Below, one piece after another: positions 63,339 to 64,000 of a DNA stretch of 64,000 nucleotides. Both the position numbers and the translations under genes were made by a program. Origin of the DNA: Sporolactobacillus putidus (lineage in GTDB: Bacteria > Bacillota > Bacilli > Bacillales > Sporolactobacillaceae). The DNA lies in contig NZ_BMOK01000015.1 of assembly GCF_014647035.1 (NCBI RefSeq), positions 1 through 64,000 of the forward strand, written 5' to 3'. A model generated the notes under the pieces. It worked only from the letters and a program-made list of their open reading frames with translations, had not been told where the DNA came from and did not search any database. The first letter of the stretch is position 1. Each line of letters opens with the position of its first letter.

Positions 63339-63674
63339 GTGGATCAAGTGGCCGATAGGAAAAATGCAGATCTGGATGAAGACACATTATCTGCGGTTTC
63401 CCGGATCTTTAAAGCTGTATCGGAACCGACGCGAATCCGGATCCTTTACCTGTTATCGCAGCAGGAGTGTTCGGTGACCGAGATTGCTGAAGGACTTGAA
63501 TTGCAGCAGTCCACAGTCTCGCATCAATTACGCTTTTTGAAAAACCTGCGTCTTGTCAAATCGCGCCGCAGCGGGAAAACGGTTTATTATTCAGAGGAAG
63601 ATGAACACGTGATGAACCTGCTGGCGCAGACGATCGACCATGCACGCCATGGTTATGCAGATAAAATCAATTGA
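63339..63674 (+). CDS. czrA: ArsR/SmtB-family metal sensor, CzrA-like
   Basis: A 111-residue winged-helix repressor ([16 protein letters not shown] ... [37 protein letters not shown]). The last helix keeps all four CzrA alpha-5 ligands in [18 protein letters not shown] (Asp, His, His, His: D-x-H-x10-H-x2-H), the zinc/cobalt site. GTG 63339 and 63348 are both possible. It lies alone; the CDF exporter of this window at 3765 is 59 kb away. Confidence 0.82.
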   Translation: MDQVADRKNADLDEDTLSAVSRIFKAVSEPTRIRILYLLSQQECSVTEIAEGLELQQSTVSHQLRFLKNLRLVKSRRSGKTVYYSEEDEHVMNLLAQTIDHARHGYADKIN

Positions 63675-63769
63675 TTCTCTTCTTCTCCACACGATGACAA
63701 ATGCCGCTTCACTGTTCTTCCAAACGCATATTATGGAAATTATCCAGCGTGCGAGGAGGAAAAAGAAGC

Positions 63770-64000
63770 TTGCTAAACGACGATATCTGTTCAAGATGCC
63801 ACAAGCTGGTGAATCAGTGTGTTGAGATCCGCTGCCACGACGGCTCTATTCATCGGGGGATGCTGACCAGGATTGACGGTCGCAACGTATATATTCAGCC
63901 TTTGGATGGGGTCCGGTCTGACGGACCCGGAATGTTTGTGTGGGGCTGGGGTTGGGGATTCCCGATTGCTCTGGCATCAATCGCAGCAATAACGGCCATC
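63770..64000 (+). CDS. Small Sm-like protein, family member 2, cut by the window end
   Basis: TTG start after GAGGAGG. The visible ~77 residues run CHKLVNQCVEIRCHDGSIHRG, then VYIQPLDG, parallel to CRALVDQPVEIKCNDGNVYNG and VYLKPFD of the protein at 60148-60498. The following segment (GMFVWGWGWGFPIALASIAAITA) is hydrophobic and Gly/Trp-rich. The 3' end is outside the window. Confidence 0.6.
   Translation, partial: MLNDDICSRCHKLVNQCVEIRCHDGSIHRGMLTRIDGRNVYIQPLDGVRSDGPGMFVWGWGWGFPIALASIAAITAI

Noticed and set aside
1-64000. CRISPR arrays, tRNA or rRNA genes, restriction or toxin-antitoxin systems
   Set aside because: None seen: no regularly spaced repeats, no tRNA-like cloverleaf with CCA context recognised, and no matching protein motifs in any supported frame.

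Overview
The window looks like a chromosomal segment of a low-to-mid GC, endospore-forming Bacillota of the order Bacillales. Evidence: SirA, YneA/LexA with Bacillus-type SOS boxes, YneF, CcdC, the spore-coat transglutaminase Tgl, IDEAL and DUF2164 proteins, strong AGGAGG-type ribosome binding sites and frequent TTG/GTG starts. Genes for pyruvate oxidase, NADP-dependent non-phosphorylating GapN and a fructose PTS suit a facultative, sugar-fermenting spore former. A Sporolactobacillaceae-like host is my guess, not a proof. No rRNA, tRNA or CRISPR array was seen.

Layout. 1-6.6 kb: an IS end that truncates a YkoP-like gene, a PanT-like ECF S component, a holin-like protein, a hydroxyacyl-CoA dehydrogenase under a candidate CRE, DUF4395, a CDF metal exporter, a YhdH-type oxidoreductase and an SDR. 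6.8-9.7 kb: fruR-fruA without fruK. 9.9-13.8 kb: FMN riboswitch and ribD-ribE-ribAB-ribH. 14.1-20 kb: pyruvate oxidase, an orphan protein, a UbiB kinase with a phasin-like partner, and a NERD-like protein. 20.1-24.8 kb: a rearranged lexA-yneA-sirA-yneF-ccdC region. 24.8-28.4 kb: a DUF72 protein and the overlapping nagA-nagB-nagR operon. 28.5-37.4 kb: aconitase with a CcpC-type operator, an M20 dipeptidase, a small FbpB-like protein, a GrpB-family protein, an SGNH hydrolase, D-amino-acid aminotransferase and zwf. 37.7-47.4 kb: a DEAD-box helicase, IDEAL protein, EamA transporter, RNase HI-like protein, formate-THF ligase, MFS efflux pump, DUF2164 protein, an iron/manganese VIT-type transporter behind Fur boxes, and a BaiN-type flavoprotein.

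47.7-53.2 kb is the accessory region. The tRNA hydroxylase gene trhO has had its 3' end duplicated. Two 138-bp direct repeats with 3 mismatches flank about 4.35 kb of foreign, AT-rich DNA. That DNA holds a truncated tyrosine recombinase, a decayed IS, a broken serine recombinase, an intact SDR gene with an unusual C-terminal extension, and an IS4-type transposase remnant. trhO now ends in a tail supplied by the insert, and the original tail and terminator lie stranded on the far side.

53.2-64 kb: the tgl operon with an unrecognised partner, thyA-dfrA, a C39-like protease, gapN behind an FNR/Rex-like dyad and followed by a structured 3' RNA, a GNAT protein, an ABC-F ATPase preceded by its own promoter, a 12-codon leader ORF and a terminator (an attenuator layout), a CzrA-like zinc sensor, and two paralogous small Sm-like proteins, the second cut by the window end.
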